The notes: a model not told the origin generated them from the letters alone. A DNA stretch of 64,000 nt from Microcaldota archaeon (GCA_018812715.1 JAHJCT010000017.1:124001-188000); one strand, 5' to 3'; shown: positions 1 to 8,768, numbered from the stretch's first letter. Translations and numbers: made by a program.

Positions 1-2
1 AC

Positions 3-365
3 TATTGCTCTGATATTACTCGTTGTTTTATCCTCGATGGGGATAGGAAAAAGAAAAAACAATATGAGACACTCAAAAACATTTGCCATACAATCATAGA
101 TGAATTACCTAATCTAAAAATTGGTAAAAATATTGCAACATTTACAGAAAAACAAATGAAAAAAGCAGGTTTTCCTAAAATGCTCCATTCCATCGGCCAT
201 GGTGTCGGACTTGACATTCACGAGTTGCCAAAATTAAATTCATGTTCAAAGGATAAAATAACAAATACAACATTTGCAATAGAACCAGCATTTTATTTGA
301 AATCTTATGGTATGCGTTACGAAGAAACAGTTTATCTCAAAGGAAACAAATCAAGAATTTTATAA
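3..365 (+). CDS. M24 family metallopeptidase (Xaa-Pro aminopeptidase-like), C-terminal part
   Basis: The frame is open from the left edge, so the start lies outside the window. The visible part begins with a CSDITR stretch, matching the metal-binding Asp region of M24 (pita-bread) peptidases, and continues with GHGVGLDIHE, which carries a metal-ligand His. A final IEPAFY...RYEETV segment supplies the last two Glu ligands. These enzymes remove N-terminal residues (usually before Pro) using two metal ions in the cytoplasm. Methionine aminopeptidase shares the fold, but the spacing and the GHGVGLDIHE motif look more like the Xaa-Pro branch. The gene ends in a strong hairpin shared with the convergent small gene. 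Confidence 0.85.
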   Translation, partial: YCSDITRCFILDGDRKKKKQYETLKNICHTIIDELPNLKIGKNIATFTEKQMKKAGFPKMLHSIGHGVGLDIHELPKLNSCSKDKITNTTFAIEPAFYLKSYGMRYEETVYLKGNKSRIL

Positions 366-376
366 AAAGAAAAAAG

Positions 377-404
377 GAAATCAGGTTATTTGCGTCCTGA
401 TTTC
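377..404. terminator. Bidirectional hairpin between convergent genes
   Basis: Perfect 9-bp stem (GAAATCAGG / CCTGATTTC) with a 10-nt loop. T-rich runs follow the stem on both strands, so it can end both the M24 gene and the opposite small Lys-rich gene, whose stop codon lies in the loop. Confidence 0.55.
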
Positions 405-463
405 TTCTTTGTTTTTCCTTTCGTAGTTTTCTTAGTTTTTTTTGCTTTAGCTTTCTTTGCCAT
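386..463 (-). CDS. Very small lysine-rich protein (25 aa)
   Basis: A 25-codon frame starts at ATG 463 with a good ribosome binding site (GGTGA, six bases upstream) and stops inside the terminator loop. About half of the residues are lysine, starting MAKKAKAKKTKK and ending SGRK. No known domain is visible. The composition resembles the basic tails of archaeal nucleoid or ribosome-associated peptides, so nucleic acid binding is a guess. The clean RBS and the terminator argue that it is a real gene although it is very short. Confidence 0.5.
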   Translation of the reverse strand: MAKKAKAKKTKKTTKGKTKKKSGRK

Positions 464-635
464 ATTCTCACCTTTTGCATAGACTATCGTCGATACAGTT
501 TTATTTCTTTCTCTTTACCTCGGAAAAATTCTTACGTCTATTCTATGACGTTGAAAAAATGCTCTTTTGTTTAAAAACACTAAAGCGATTTAGCGAGGTT
601 TTTAAAGAACATATCAAGTAATTGTATTTCCTTAT

Positions 636-773
636 GCAGGAGTAGCAAAGACTGGTCAAATGCGCAGGACTTAAGCAAACTTTCTCCAAATTTTTCCAAG
701 GGTAAAGTTTGATCAAACTTCAAAGAGATCCTGTCACTTAGTGTGTTCGAAGGTTCAAATCCTTCCTCCTGCA
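636..773 (+). tRNA. tRNA-Leu (anticodon TAA), one intron
   Basis: Acceptor GCAGGAG (636-642) pairs with CTCCTGC (766-772), with discriminator A at 773. The anticodon stem is CAGGA/TCCTG (665-669, 729-733), the anticodon TAA is at 672-674 and the T arm is GAAGG-TTCAAAT-CCTTC. A long variable arm marks class II. The intron 676-727 (52 nt) lies at the canonical 37/38 site and holds the perfect palindrome AAGTTTGATCAAACTT at 705-720. The mature RNA would be 86 nt and read UUA. Confidence 0.9.
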
Positions 774-1110
774 TTTAGTACTTAGTACAGTTCCTACCTG
801 AAAAATTAGCTATTGCGGTGCTTTTTTCACACAGATAATAGAAAGTAGTTCTTGATGAACTATATTCATCGAGAATCTTGAACTTGTTCAAGGATTCCGC
901 AGGAGTTTGAGGCTAGTTGGAAGTGGTTCTTGTCATAGTTTTGCTTTCTTGATTAAAGGAAAATATGCAGAAGTAATATCAACGCAGCGGAAACTCAAAC
1001 CAAAACCCTATAAATAATAATATGTAATCGGATAAGTACCGACCAGTTGAAAAAAGCAGGAAGTTTGCTTATTAGAAATTGCATTACCATGCGACTGGGA
1101 AGAGATTGAT
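774..1110. other. Gene-free spacer with one hairpin element
   Basis: No convincing gene is seen between tRNA-Leu and the antiporter. The spacer contains the hairpin element at 868-906 described separately. A TATA-like stretch near 1008-1022 (CCCTATAAATAATAA) could serve the antiporter gene. Confidence 0.5.
868..906 (+). repeat. Hairpin element next to a copy of the tRNA-Leu 5' end
   Basis: ATCGAGAA is followed by the perfect hairpin CTTGAAC-tt-GTTCAAG (877-892) and then GCAGGAGT (899-906), the first eight bases of the tRNA-Leu gene at 636-643. The ATCGAGAA block next to a hairpin recurs in the tRNA-Arg(TCT) intron and downstream of endA. Confidence 0.4.
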
Positions 1111-2799
1111 ATGATGGATCCGTTTATGCAGTTTGCTTCGATAATTCTACTCGTATTGGGAGTATCCATAATCACGAAACTATTAAAACAGCCGTTGATA
1201 ATAGGCTATATCCTATCTGGGATTATTGCGGGCCCTTTTTTTCTTGATTTGGTCCACGAAAGCGAGATACTATCTGTTTTTTCAGAAATGGGCATCGCGT
1301 TTCTCCTGTTTATAGTCGGATTGCACCTCTCCCCCAAAGTAATAAGAGAAGTGGGCAAAATATCTTTGGTGGCTGGGATTGGGCAGATCGCATTCACATC
1401 AATTATCGGCTTTATTATCGGCATGCTCCTTGGTTTTCCGGTCATAACGTCTATATATCTGGCAATAGCCCTGACATTCTCTTCAACAATTATTATCATG
1501 AAACTGCTATCCGATAAGGATGCCTTGGAAAAGCTTTATGGGAAAATATCGATCGGGTTCCTCCTTGTCCAGGACCTGGTGGCGATTTTGATATTAATGA
1601 TCGTTTCCTCCATGGCAAGTGGGACTGGGATGGATGCGATAGTATCATCATTCATGAATGGTACGCTCCTTACGCTCATCTTAATCCCATTTAGCATCTA
1701 TATCCTCCCAAGGCTGACTGACTATTTTGCCAAATCACAGGAGTTTTTGTTTGTTTTCATCATTTCGTGGGGATTCGGCCTTGCCCTTCTGTTCCTGTAC
1801 GCCGGTTTTTCAATAGAGGTAGGCGCTCTGGTTGCAGGCGTTATGCTCTCGATGTCCCCGTACAGTTATGAGATTAGCTCGAAGTTGAGGCCCCTGAGGG
1901 ATTTTTTCATAATGTCATTCTTTATCATTTTAGGTAGCCAAATGGCTTTTGGCGACATAAGCTCCCTGCTAGTGCCGGCCATAATCTTTTCAGCATTCAT
2001 ACTGATTGGCAATCCCTTCATTGTGATGATTTTAATGGGATTGCTGGGATATACTAAAAAAACCGGGTTTATGGCTGGGCTGACAGTTGCCCAGATTTCC
2101 GAATTCTCCTTGATTCTTATTGCGCTTGGTATAAAATCGGGATCCTTGCCCCAGGAGATCATGTCTTTCGTTACAATAATCGGATTGCTGACAATTGCCG
2201 GCTCGACATATATGATTATATATTCGGATTCCCTATTCAAAAGAATATCCTGGTTTTTGACAATTTTCGAGAGAAAGAATGCAAGGGAGAACAACATCCC
2301 AAAAAAGAAGCACGACTATATTCTTCTGGGATACAACAGAATCGGGTTCTCCATAATAAGGGCATTTTCAAAAATAACAAAACGATTCGTGGTTGTTGAC
2401 TATAACCCGGGCGTGGTTAAAGAGCTGCAAAACGAAGGTATTGATGCGGTTTATGGTGATGTCGACAATTCAGAATTCCTGGCGGATTTGGACATCCACA
2501 AAACATCAGTAGTTGTATCCACAATCCCGGAAAAAGAAACGAATAGGTTAATCTTGGAGGTTTTGGATAGGAATGATGCGAAACCGATTGTCATTTTAAC
2601 CGCAAGGCAGCTCGAGGATGCTCTGGAGTTGTATGATGCTGGCGCAACATATGTGATACTGCCCCACTTTTTAGGGGGTGAGTTCGCTGCACAGCTTATT
2701 CGAAAAGCAGGAAAAGATAATACCAAATATCAAAAGGAAAGGAAGCGCGAGATAAAGATTCTAAAGCAAAGATTGAAAATAAAGCATCGGTTCTCCTAA
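1111..2799 (+). CDS. CPA2 family cation/H+ antiporter with RCK (TrkA-N) domain
   Basis: The first ~390 residues form about 12 hydrophobic segments with the typical Na+/H+ exchanger core, for example GIAFLLFIVGLHLSP and ALTFSSTIIIMKLL. A cytoplasmic Rossmann domain follows (HDYILLGYNRIGFSII, ~400; VYGDVDN, ~448), as in KefB/KefC-type K+ efflux systems. It probably exchanges K+ or Na+ for protons under nucleotide or ligand control. The 562-aa length is normal. ATG 1111 and ATG 1114 are adjacent and neither has a strong RBS. The gene is visibly richer in G+C than its neighbours (the 60 bases from 1801 are 34/60 G+C), suggesting recent acquisition. Confidence 0.88.
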   Translation: MMDPFMQFASIILLVLGVSIITKLLKQPLIIGYILSGIIAGPFFLDLVHESEILSVFSEMGIAFLLFIVGLHLSPKVIREVGKISLVAGIGQIAFTSIIGFIIGMLLGFPVITSIYLAIALTFSSTIIIMKLLSDKDALEKLYGKISIGFLLVQDLVAILILMIVSSMASGTGMDAIVSSFMNGTLLTLILIPFSIYILPRLTDYFAKSQEFLFVFIISWGFGLALLFLYAGFSIEVGALVAGVMLSMSPYSYEISSKLRPLRDFFIMSFFIILGSQMAFGDISSLLVPAIIFSAFILIGNPFIVMILMGLLGYTKKTGFMAGLTVAQISEFSLILIALGIKSGSLPQEIMSFVTIIGLLTIAGSTYMIIYSDSLFKRISWFLTIFERKNARENNIPKKKHDYILLGYNRIGFSIIRAFSKITKRFVVVDYNPGVVKELQNEGIDAVYGDVDNSEFLADLDIHKTSVVVSTIPEKETNRLILEVLDRNDAKPIVILTARQLEDALELYDAGATYVILPHFLGGEFAAQLIRKAGKDNTKYQKERKREIKILKQRLKIKHRFS

Positions 2800-3148
2800 C
2801 CATCCACATTGATCATTGCACGGCCATTTGTGAGCAGGCCGATATGAAGTTATTAACTTAAGCGCTTTTTTATGGATAAATCTGCCGGGAGCTTAGTTAA
2901 AGGACAGGCCTATTCAAACTGGGTTTCTGAAAACGCTCACGACTGGCTTCTGTTATGGCCAAAGACCCCAATTTGAACCAACATGGGGAGATTAAATAAG
3001 GCCCTTCCCAGTAGTGGTGAATCAAACCCATGCACTCGCTTTTTTAGAAAACGGCATTGAATTCCATTCATTGCGCCCATTGTTCAAGAGAACAATCGGA
3101 AAGCGAGCCAAAAAACTAATTCTCGAAAAAAGAACTAAAATAAAAGCT
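2800..3148. other. Spacer with an open-frame remnant
   Basis: No complete gene is visible. A plus-strand frame is open from about 2996 to 3235 and encodes a stretch beginning VNQTHALAFLENGIEF, but it has no RBS and runs into the convergent gene. It may be the remnant of a gene transferred with the antiporter. The base composition remains closer to the antiporter than to the following genes. Confidence 0.35.
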
Positions 3149-4264
3149 TCAATTACCAACTTGCATGCCGGACCAAGCTTCATATTTCTTCTTGACAATA
3201 TCTGCAACTTCAAGAACACATTCTCTCATTTTTAACCAAGCTGCCTTTATGGTATTATCAACACCATCCGAAAAAAAGGTTTGTGTTAAACTCGAGCGTT
3301 GTGATCTTGTCGTTATGCTCTCTCTAGATATTGATGTAATATCTAAGCCATTAGCAGAATATCTTTCTTCAAGCTCCTCTTGGCTTATTTTCCCTTTCCA
3401 AAAGTCCCTAGCATTTATGGCTGTCATGAAGGTTTTTGAAGTAAATCCATATCTTGTCGAAAGGTTTCTTGATTTTTTCATGTAAGACTCAGAGCGAATA
3501 TAAACTCCGGAAATAGTTCTCCCTAAACTTATTATCTCTAAACATAAGACTGGATTATTCAGAAGTTTCATAACACGTTCATCTTGCTCTCTGAAAATTT
3601 CATAAACCATTTTTGATCCCATCAATTCAAATAACGAAAGTAAAAGTTCATTACCTTTGATAGTCTCCATTAGTTCAGCTTGCCTTTGCATTCTCTCTTC
3701 TCTTTTTTGTTTTCTAGGATTGACCTCTTCTACCTGTTCCAATCTGCGTTTTTCAATCTCATAAAGCACATCGCCAATTGTTCCAGTAGTTATGGAAACA
3801 TAAAAATTCGCTGTTCTGGCAGGTGATCCAGTTGTCTCGGGCCAATTTGGCACATCAAGTATATCCAATAGTTTTGAGACAGTTTTAACAGAATCAAATT
3901 CAAGTAAATAACTTAATGCCGTACCAAGATAATTTATCTTTCTGTCTAAGCCGCTTGCTGTAATATCTGTGCTCCACTTAGTTTCTACATTACCAGATCC
4001 GCCAGCAGCAAGATCTTTGATGGATTCAGCAGAAAAATATTTATCTGGAAAAACCTTTTCGAATTTCGCGAGCATTTCTTCTCCGTATCTTTCAATGAAT
4101 TGTCTACTAAGTGCTCTTAGGGAGACTAATGAATCATTTACTCTGTTACTCAGTACTGCAGCAGGCTCTTCAAGGACTCCATTCCTACCTATTCTTGGCA
4201 GTCTATAACCTATGTGTGTAGTATCTTGCTCCTTACGAATATCTCTAAATTGTGGTTTACTCAT
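3149..4264 (-). CDS. Uncharacterised mostly helical protein
   Basis: I do not recognise this 371-aa protein. It has no signal peptide or membrane segment. It is rich in charged helices (for example KRRLEQVEEVNPRKQKREER around residue 180), which may form a coiled coil. A TATA box (TTTTTAAAC, centre about 4291) lies 27 nt before the ATG at 4264, so a leaderless start there (MSKPQFRDI) is preferred over the ATG nine bases upstream. The next gene upstream is another unknown on the same strand but has its own promoter. Confidence 0.6.
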   Translation of the reverse strand: MSKPQFRDIRKEQDTTHIGYRLPRIGRNGVLEEPAAVLSNRVNDSLVSLRALSRQFIERYGEEMLAKFEKVFPDKYFSAESIKDLAAGGSGNVETKWSTDITASGLDRKINYLGTALSYLLEFDSVKTVSKLLDILDVPNWPETTGSPARTANFYVSITTGTIGDVLYEIEKRRLEQVEEVNPRKQKREERMQRQAELMETIKGNELLLSLFELMGSKMVYEIFREQDERVMKLLNNPVLCLEIISLGRTISGVYIRSESYMKKSRNLSTRYGFTSKTFMTAINARDFWKGKISQEELEERYSANGLDITSISRESITTRSQRSSLTQTFFSDGVDNTIKAAWLKMRECVLEVADIVKKKYEAWSGMQVGN

Positions 4265-4323
4265 GTTATACATTATGATAAGTGGTGTTTAAAAACTTAA
4301 TCGGTTAGTTGCAAAATTAGCAG

Positions 4324-5214
4324 CTATGATTTCAATGTATTTGGAGTCCACCCACTTCTTCTTGCTTCTGATTGTGTGGGTGCTCTAAATGGTTTTGGTG
4401 TTACACTTCCCCCGAGTACTCTGATCATTTCATTTATCTTACTGCTTAATCGTAGAATAGCTATCTGCTCATTTTTCAATCTTAACATATTGCCTCCCAA
4501 TTTAGAACATTCTCTTAGAGAAGAAAATCTTTTTCTGTTCAACCTTATCATAGATCTATGAATAGCATCTAATTCCTTAGCCAATATGCCATCAAATACA
4601 TGAAGTCGTCTTATTAATTTTGTTCTATCTTCGTACTGATCATTTCCACTTCCCATTATTGTCTCCTCCATTACTTCTCCATTTGACCTTTTGGCTTTTT
4701 GGAACTGGCCACTTGCCTCACATTGAGCTACGGCTCTTCTTATAATGTCTACAATATCCGTCTTAGTATTAGTAGTAAATTTCAATACACTCAACATCTC
4801 AATACTGGATGTACTGCCAGAATGCCAAACCCAGTTTGCAATAGCATCTAATGCCCGTTCTTTTGTTTCTGGCCTTTTGCTGGCATATGATAATGCTGAG
4901 ACAAGATGTTTTCTTATGACTACATTTTCCTCTTTTAGCAAAGCATTTCGTATTGCTTTAATTAAGGGGCTGATACCACAATGAGACTGTGCTCGTAATG
5001 ATACTACTTGTGCGAATGTCAACCTAACGTTTGGGTATTTACTGTCAAGCATTTCTGTGATAATCTCATGTGTCTTTCTGTCATCAATCTCGTCGTCATA
5101 TGGGGTGCACTCAAAAATTTCAGCACAAAAATTATAGAACCAGTCACTCGTACCTGCCGGTGGAGTTTGCAATAATGCTAGCCATTGCTCTCTTCTTTGT
5201 TCTTCTACTAACAT
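4324..5214 (-). CDS. Uncharacterised protein, possible HEAT-like N-terminal half
   Basis: This 296-aa soluble protein is not recognised. Residues ~50-170 look like paired helices with HEAT-type spacing (NVRLTFAQVVSLRAQ, VVIRKHLVSALSYA, ERALDAIANWV). The C-terminal third holds a basic coiled coil (LKNEQIAILRLSSKINEMI). The start is supported by a strong AGTGGTGGG site just before ATG 5214 and by a TATA box near 5251. HEAT-like repeats usually scaffold protein interactions; the function here is unknown. Confidence 0.6.
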   Translation of the reverse strand: MLVEEQRREQWLALLQTPPAGTSDWFYNFCAEIFECTPYDDEIDDRKTHEIITEMLDSKYPNVRLTFAQVVSLRAQSHCGISPLIKAIRNALLKEENVVIRKHLVSALSYASKRPETKERALDAIANWVWHSGSTSSIEMLSVLKFTTNTKTDIVDIIRRAVAQCEASGQFQKAKRSNGEVMEETIMGSGNDQYEDRTKLIRRLHVFDGILAKELDAIHRSMIRLNRKRFSSLRECSKLGGNMLRLKNEQIAILRLSSKINEMIRVLGGSVTPKPFRAPTQSEARRSGWTPNTLKS

Positions 5215-5293
5215 CCCACCACTTACAATAATATGTCTTCTATAACTATTTAAAATGCGATCTTTTTCTATTAATCTTCAATTTTTATAAGAA

Positions 5294-5713
5294 TTATTCC
5301 ACTCTTTTCAAAAATATTGCAGGACATACCCTCGTTACTCCCCTCATTTTTTCCATTATTTTCAAGAATTTATTCAGTTCTTCAGAATTCTTACACCATA
5401 CTTCGAACATCATCATATGATCGCCGGAAGTCAGTGCGCTGTATCTAGTGATTGGGAGCACTTTAATTTGTTCAAATACATTAAGCATTTGTTCTGGGAC
5501 GCTGTCTACCCCTACTAAAGCAACCCCTTCATATCCTAAGTAATAAGGGTCAATTATCGTTGTATATGATTTGATAATCGCCTTTCTCTCTAATTTTTTG
5601 ATTCTTTTTCTTACTGCAGTTTCTGTTACACCTAATTCTCTTGCTATATGGGTTAGTGAAATCCGACTATTTTTCATAAGGGCTTCAAGAATAAGCCCAT
5701 CTTTTTCATCCAT
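5294..5713 (-). CDS. Lrp/AsnC family transcription regulator
   Basis: The N-terminal ~60 residues are an AsnC-type helix-turn-helix (MDEKDGLILEALMKNSRIS, then LARELGVTETAVRKRIKKLE-like pattern). The rest is an RAM/AsnC ligand-binding domain (ALVGVDSVPEQM, SGDHMMMFEVW). At 139 aa it is a standard short Lrp protein. A TATA box centred near 5740 lies 27 nt before the ATG, so the mRNA is probably leaderless. Two GAACCAT copies flank that TATA box and suggest autoregulation. It is divergent from the ferritin/superoxide reductase pair and may control it. Confidence 0.9.
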   Translation of the reverse strand: MDEKDGLILEALMKNSRISLTHIARELGVTETAVRKRIKKLERKAIIKSYTTIIDPYYLGYEGVALVGVDSVPEQMLNVFEQIKVLPITRYSALTSGDHMMMFEVWCKNSEELNKFLKIMEKMRGVTRVCPAIFLKRVE

Positions 5714-5724
5714 GTTCTAATTTC

Positions 5725-5752
5725 GAACCATAAGGTTTTAAATATGAACCAT
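5725..5752. promoter_or_regulatory. Paired GAACCAT sites around the Lrp TATA box
   Basis: GAACCAT occurs at 5725-5731 and 5746-5752, 21 bp apart (two helical turns), bracketing the TTTTAAATA box of the Lrp gene. The spacing and placement fit binding of an Lrp dimer or octamer that blocks TBP. Binding by this Lrp is inference. Confidence 0.45.
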
Positions 5753-5812
5753 TTGTTAAGTATTATAGACTTAAGGTCTGTAATATGGATTAGAGTATTT
5801 TTAGGTGAAAAA

Positions 5813-6283
5813 ATGGCAAAAGTTACTAAAGAAATAGTCGGAGAAAATGTAGGCAAGATTGTCGAGGAACTAAATAAGGCATTAGCAGATGAATGGCTAG
5901 CTTATATGCAATATATGCTTGCTGCCAATATTGTCAAGGTTCCTCAAGTGGAAGGCGAATTGAAGAGCATTGCAAAAGATGAACTCGAGCATGCTGAAGA
6001 GCTTACCGAAAGAATAATCCAACTTGGTGGAAAACCAATAGCTGATCCAAAGCAATTCTATGAGAAAACTAATTGTGGCTATGCAGTGCCTGTTGAAGAC
6101 ACAAAAAAAGTGCTTCATGACGCATTGAAAGGCGAAGGGTGTGCTATACGTGTTTACAACAAAGTGGCAAAACTCACAAAAGAAAGCGACCCAGTGACCT
6201 ATCAGCTGATGCTGCATATCATGGAAGAAGAGCAGGAGCATGAACAAAAGCTGGAAAATCTTCTTGACTGGCTCAAGGAGTGA
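5813..6283 (+). CDS. Ferritin-like protein (Dps-like / thioferritin type)
   Basis: This 156-aa four-helix ferritin-like protein carries the di-iron motifs EWLAYMQYM (~28), DELEHAEEL (~61) and [10 protein letters not shown] (~143). The Cys of NCGY (~91) and of [10 protein letters not shown] (~114) recall the cysteine pair of archaeal Dps-like thioferritins, which store iron and consume H2O2. ATG 5813 is chosen because AGGTGA precedes it by five bases; the upstream ATG at 5744 overlaps the promoter. The next gene, a superoxide reductase, begins five bases after the stop, so the two form an oxidative-stress operon. Confidence 0.85.
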   Translation: MAKVTKEIVGENVGKIVEELNKALADEWLAYMQYMLAANIVKVPQVEGELKSIAKDELEHAEELTERIIQLGGKPIADPKQFYEKTNCGYAVPVEDTKKVLHDALKGEGCAIRVYNKVAKLTKESDPVTYQLMLHIMEEEQEHEQKLENLLDWLKE

Positions 6284-6287
6284 AAAG

Positions 6288-6650
6288 ATGCAGGTTTACA
6301 AGTGTAATATCTGTGGCAATATTGTCGAATTGCTACATGTTGGTGGTGGGCAGCTCGTCTGTTGTGGCCAACCAATGCAATTATTAGAAGAAAAAACTAC
6401 AGATGTTGGTAATGAAAAACACGTTCCAGTAATGGAAAAAACAGAAAGTGGTGTTAAAGTAAAAGTTGGTTCAGTACCTCATCCTATGGAAGAAAAGCAT
6501 TATATCGAATGGATCGAGGTAATAGCTGATGGAGTAGTTTACCGAAAATTTCTGAAGCCAGGCGATAAACCAGAAGCAGAATTTCCAATAAAATCAGAAA
6601 ATATTAAGGCAAGGGAATATTGCAATCTTCATGGTTTGTGGACTAGCTAA
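6288..6650 (+). CDS. dfx: Desulfoferrodoxin-type superoxide reductase
   Basis: Residues 1-36 form a desulforedoxin domain (CNICG...CCGQP), which binds an Fe(Cys)4 centre. The remainder is the superoxide reductase domain with the centre II ligands in [22 protein letters not shown] and the final CNLHGLW. It reduces superoxide to H2O2 without making O2. The 120-aa length is typical. AAGGAG before ATG 6288 overlaps the end of the ferritin-like gene, so the two are co-translated. The 3' end overlaps the convergent PAC2 gene by four bases. Confidence 0.93.
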   Translation: MQVYKCNICGNIVELLHVGGGQLVCCGQPMQLLEEKTTDVGNEKHVPVMEKTESGVKVKVGSVPHPMEEKHYIEWIEVIADGVVYRKFLKPGDKPEAEFPIKSENIKAREYCNLHGLWTS

Positions 6651-7384
6651 CCATACATCGTTCCGCCTTCATTTGTTGAAGGCCCTTTCTTTGATATTCT
6701 TGCTTTTGTAACAGCTTCTTTGATTCCTTCGCCGAATTCTTCTGCTTCTTCATCCAATCTAGTGGTTTTTATCGGCACATCTATCATTTTTGTAAGCGCT
6801 TTAACGACATTAGATGCTGCCTTTGGATCAAGATATTCCTCAGATGATTCTGCAAGTATTGTTGTTATCGGGAATTTTTCCAAAGTTCCTTTTGTAAGAA
6901 GTACTCCAGTTACCCCAGTAGTTGCCCCTTCTCTTATTGGCTTTCCTATTTTTTTTGCAGTTACTTTTTTCACTATTTGCTGGTCACTTGAAACTATATA
7001 TACGCCTTTCTCTTCTCCTTGTAATGAGATCCCGCCAAGAGATATTATAGACGATGCATTAACTGATTTAGCAAAGTTGTATATCTTATCAGCCACTTCA
7101 AGCGATGACGATACTGGTATTGACATTTCTGATATCATAACTACTATGTTGTGCTTTTCAGAATAATGTATTCTTGCAGCCGGCATAGGTTGATAATCAT
7201 GAATCGCTGCCAGGGGGGCAAATTCAGCGCTTGTCATATACCCACCAAAACTCATTGAAAGTGCATCGACGATATGTGATGCAGCTACACTTCCAACAAG
7301 CCCGGTTCCTGGAAACCCAACAATGACTAGTGGGGTTTTCAATTTCTTAAGATCAGCAGTACAGTGTATTTCTACGTCTCCCAT
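6647..7384 (-). CDS. PAC2 family protein (proteasome assembly chaperone-like)
   Basis: The start [20 protein letters not shown] and the pattern ISLGGI...[11 protein letters not shown] are typical of the archaeal PAC2 family (COG2047), related to eukaryotic proteasome assembly chaperone 2. Archaeal members are soluble and trimeric; their exact role is unsettled. The 245-aa length is normal. The start ATG 7384 lies 28 nt from the centre of a TATA box shared with the divergent Sec61-beta gene, so the mRNA is probably leaderless. Confidence 0.85.
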   Translation of the reverse strand: MGDVEIHCTADLKKLKTPLVIVGFPGTGLVGSVAASHIVDALSMSFGGYMTSAEFAPLAAIHDYQPMPAARIHYSEKHNIVVMISEMSIPVSSSLEVADKIYNFAKSVNASSIISLGGISLQGEEKGVYIVSSDQQIVKKVTAKKIGKPIREGATTGVTGVLLTKGTLEKFPITTILAESSEEYLDPKAASNVVKALTKMIDVPIKTTRLDEEAEEFGEGIKEAVTKARISKKGPSTNEGGTMYG

Positions 7385-7407
7385 GATATGTATGGTATGA
7401 CAAAAAC

Positions 7408-7414
7408 TTATATA
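7408..7414. promoter_or_regulatory. TATA box shared by two divergent leaderless genes
   Basis: TTATATA is near-symmetric and is centred about 26-28 nt from the start codons on both sides (ATG 7438 plus strand, ATG 7384 minus strand). It is the only good TATA box in this 53-bp gap. Confidence 0.6.
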
Positions 7415-7437
7415 CCATTCGTATCACATAGTTACTT

Positions 7438-7602
7438 ATGAAACAGCAAAGTGTATCCATGCCCATGGCCTCTGCAGGCATGATCGGTTTTTCTCCTGAT
7501 GTTAGAATTGAGGGGAAAGAGATTGAACCAAAGATACTCATAGCGGCAACAGCATTATTAGTCGTAATTGTTCTAGTTGCTACCCATCTCGTTACTTACT
7601 AA
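7438..7602 (+). CDS. secG: Sec61-beta / SecG, preprotein translocase small subunit (54 aa)
   Basis: The frame encodes MKQQSVSMPMASAGMIGF, then a polar stretch (EGKEIEPK) and one C-terminal membrane helix (ILIAATALLVVIVLVATHLV). The SAG..GF start and tail anchor are the signature of archaeal Sec61-beta, which sits beside SecYE in the membrane. The start is 26 nt from a TATA box, so the mRNA is probably leaderless. The last 30 bases overlap the 3' end of the convergent HD-hydrolase gene. Confidence 0.88.
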   Translation: MKQQSVSMPMASAGMIGFSPDVRIEGKEIEPKILIAATALLVVIVLVATHLVTY

Positions 7603-8682
7603 TTTTCTTATTTTGTCTCCATATTCGTTTCGTATTTTTTCATCAGCTAAAACAAGCACCCTCATACGTTCTTCCTCTGCTTTTTTGAGTGATTGTACTA
7701 ATTTAGAAAGTTTTGTAATTGGTTTAAGGCCGTCGTTAGTCTTTACTTTTAGTTCTATTGGTTTGAAAAATTGCTGGGGATAATCGACTATAATGTCGCA
7801 ACCCAGTTTCTTTGAAATTTCTGTTTCAATCCTTTTCGGATCTTCGAATCCTTCTTTTAGAAAACTACAAACTTCTTTGTACAATTTCCTTTGAAGTATG
7901 GCGTTAGCATATTTGCCTCCTTTTTCTGATTTAGACATGGCAACTAAGGCACCTGCATCGTCTAATTCTATGAAATCCTTTGCCTTTAAGGTATTATCTG
8001 AAATTGCCCCCTCTATAGCCCGGTAAAGCATAGTAGTAGCGATTCTGACTGTTTTATGCATATAAACAGTAGAGAACATCATAAACCTAGCAACAAGCAA
8101 ATACTCTGCAGCTTCTAAACCGCCTTTTCCTATGCAAAGTTCATCCTCTTCTATGCATAGCGTGTGTACAATTCTATCAATGTCAATTATGCCATATGCG
8201 ACTCCTGTATTGAGTGCATCCCTTTTCAGATAGTCCATTCTATCAGAACCTAGATCAGATTCAATTATATTCCCATATTTATTGAGTATTTCATCTACTT
8301 TGTAATTTTCTGAAATTATATCCGCGATATTACCTTCGACTATTTTTCTTTTCCCTATTCTTTCATGGTCTCCAATGTACTTCTTTAAGACATCTTCTCC
8401 TTCATGTGAAAATGCAGTGTGGCCTATATCATGAAGAAGCCCTGCTAGCTTTACCTTTCTTGCTTCATCTTCTTCAAACCCCAATCTATTTGCAATTACC
8501 CAGGAAAGATAAGCAGTTCCTAATGAATGTTCAAACCGCGTATGATTGGCCCCTGGATAAACCAAGTATGTTATAGACATTTGTTTTATCCTTCGTAATC
8601 TTTGAAATTCAGGGGTATCAATTATCATACCCTCTAATTCATTGAATTCAACAGTACCATGAATTTCATCCTTTATCATCAT
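7573..8682 (-). CDS. HD superfamily phosphohydrolase (COG1078, dNTPase-like)
   Basis: The HD site is complete: TRFEHSLG (~49), LLHDIGH (~85), DHERIGK (~105) and SDRMDYLKRD (~146). This layout matches the COG1078/SAMHD1-like group, which hydrolyses (d)NTPs to nucleosides and triphosphate. The C-terminal ~100 residues (KPIELKVKTNDGLKPITKLS) match the usual tail. The protein is 369 aa. ATG 8682 and ATG 8679 are adjacent alternative starts. The stop lies inside the convergent Sec61-beta gene. Confidence 0.85.
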   Translation of the reverse strand: MMIKDEIHGTVEFNELEGMIIDTPEFQRLRRIKQMSITYLVYPGANHTRFEHSLGTAYLSWVIANRLGFEEDEARKVKLAGLLHDIGHTAFSHEGEDVLKKYIGDHERIGKRKIVEGNIADIISENYKVDEILNKYGNIIESDLGSDRMDYLKRDALNTGVAYGIIDIDRIVHTLCIEEDELCIGKGGLEAAEYLLVARFMMFSTVYMHKTVRIATTMLYRAIEGAISDNTLKAKDFIELDDAGALVAMSKSEKGGKYANAILQRKLYKEVCSFLKEGFEDPKRIETEISKKLGCDIIVDYPQQFFKPIELKVKTNDGLKPITKLSKLVQSLKKAEEERMRVLVLADEKIRNEYGDKIRKLVSNEMGSN

Positions 8683-8768
8683 GTGAAAACCCTCTCTGCA
8701 TTTCTAAGAGGGGTTTTCGATCCCCATCTTAGGTATGTAGTACAATACTGTGAAAATCCCCCAGTATA

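Noticed and set aside
580..774. Minus-strand frame over tRNA-Leu
   Set aside because: It is antisense to a well-supported tRNA and its intron.
780..1000. Second tRNA or box C/D RNA downstream of tRNA-Leu
   Set aside because: TGATGA and the tRNA-Leu octamer are present, but no complete cloverleaf or box D partner could be drawn.
3014..3235. Plus-strand frame overlapping the unknown gene
   Set aside because: No ribosome binding site, GTG start, and half of it is antisense to a better-supported gene; kept only as a possible remnant.
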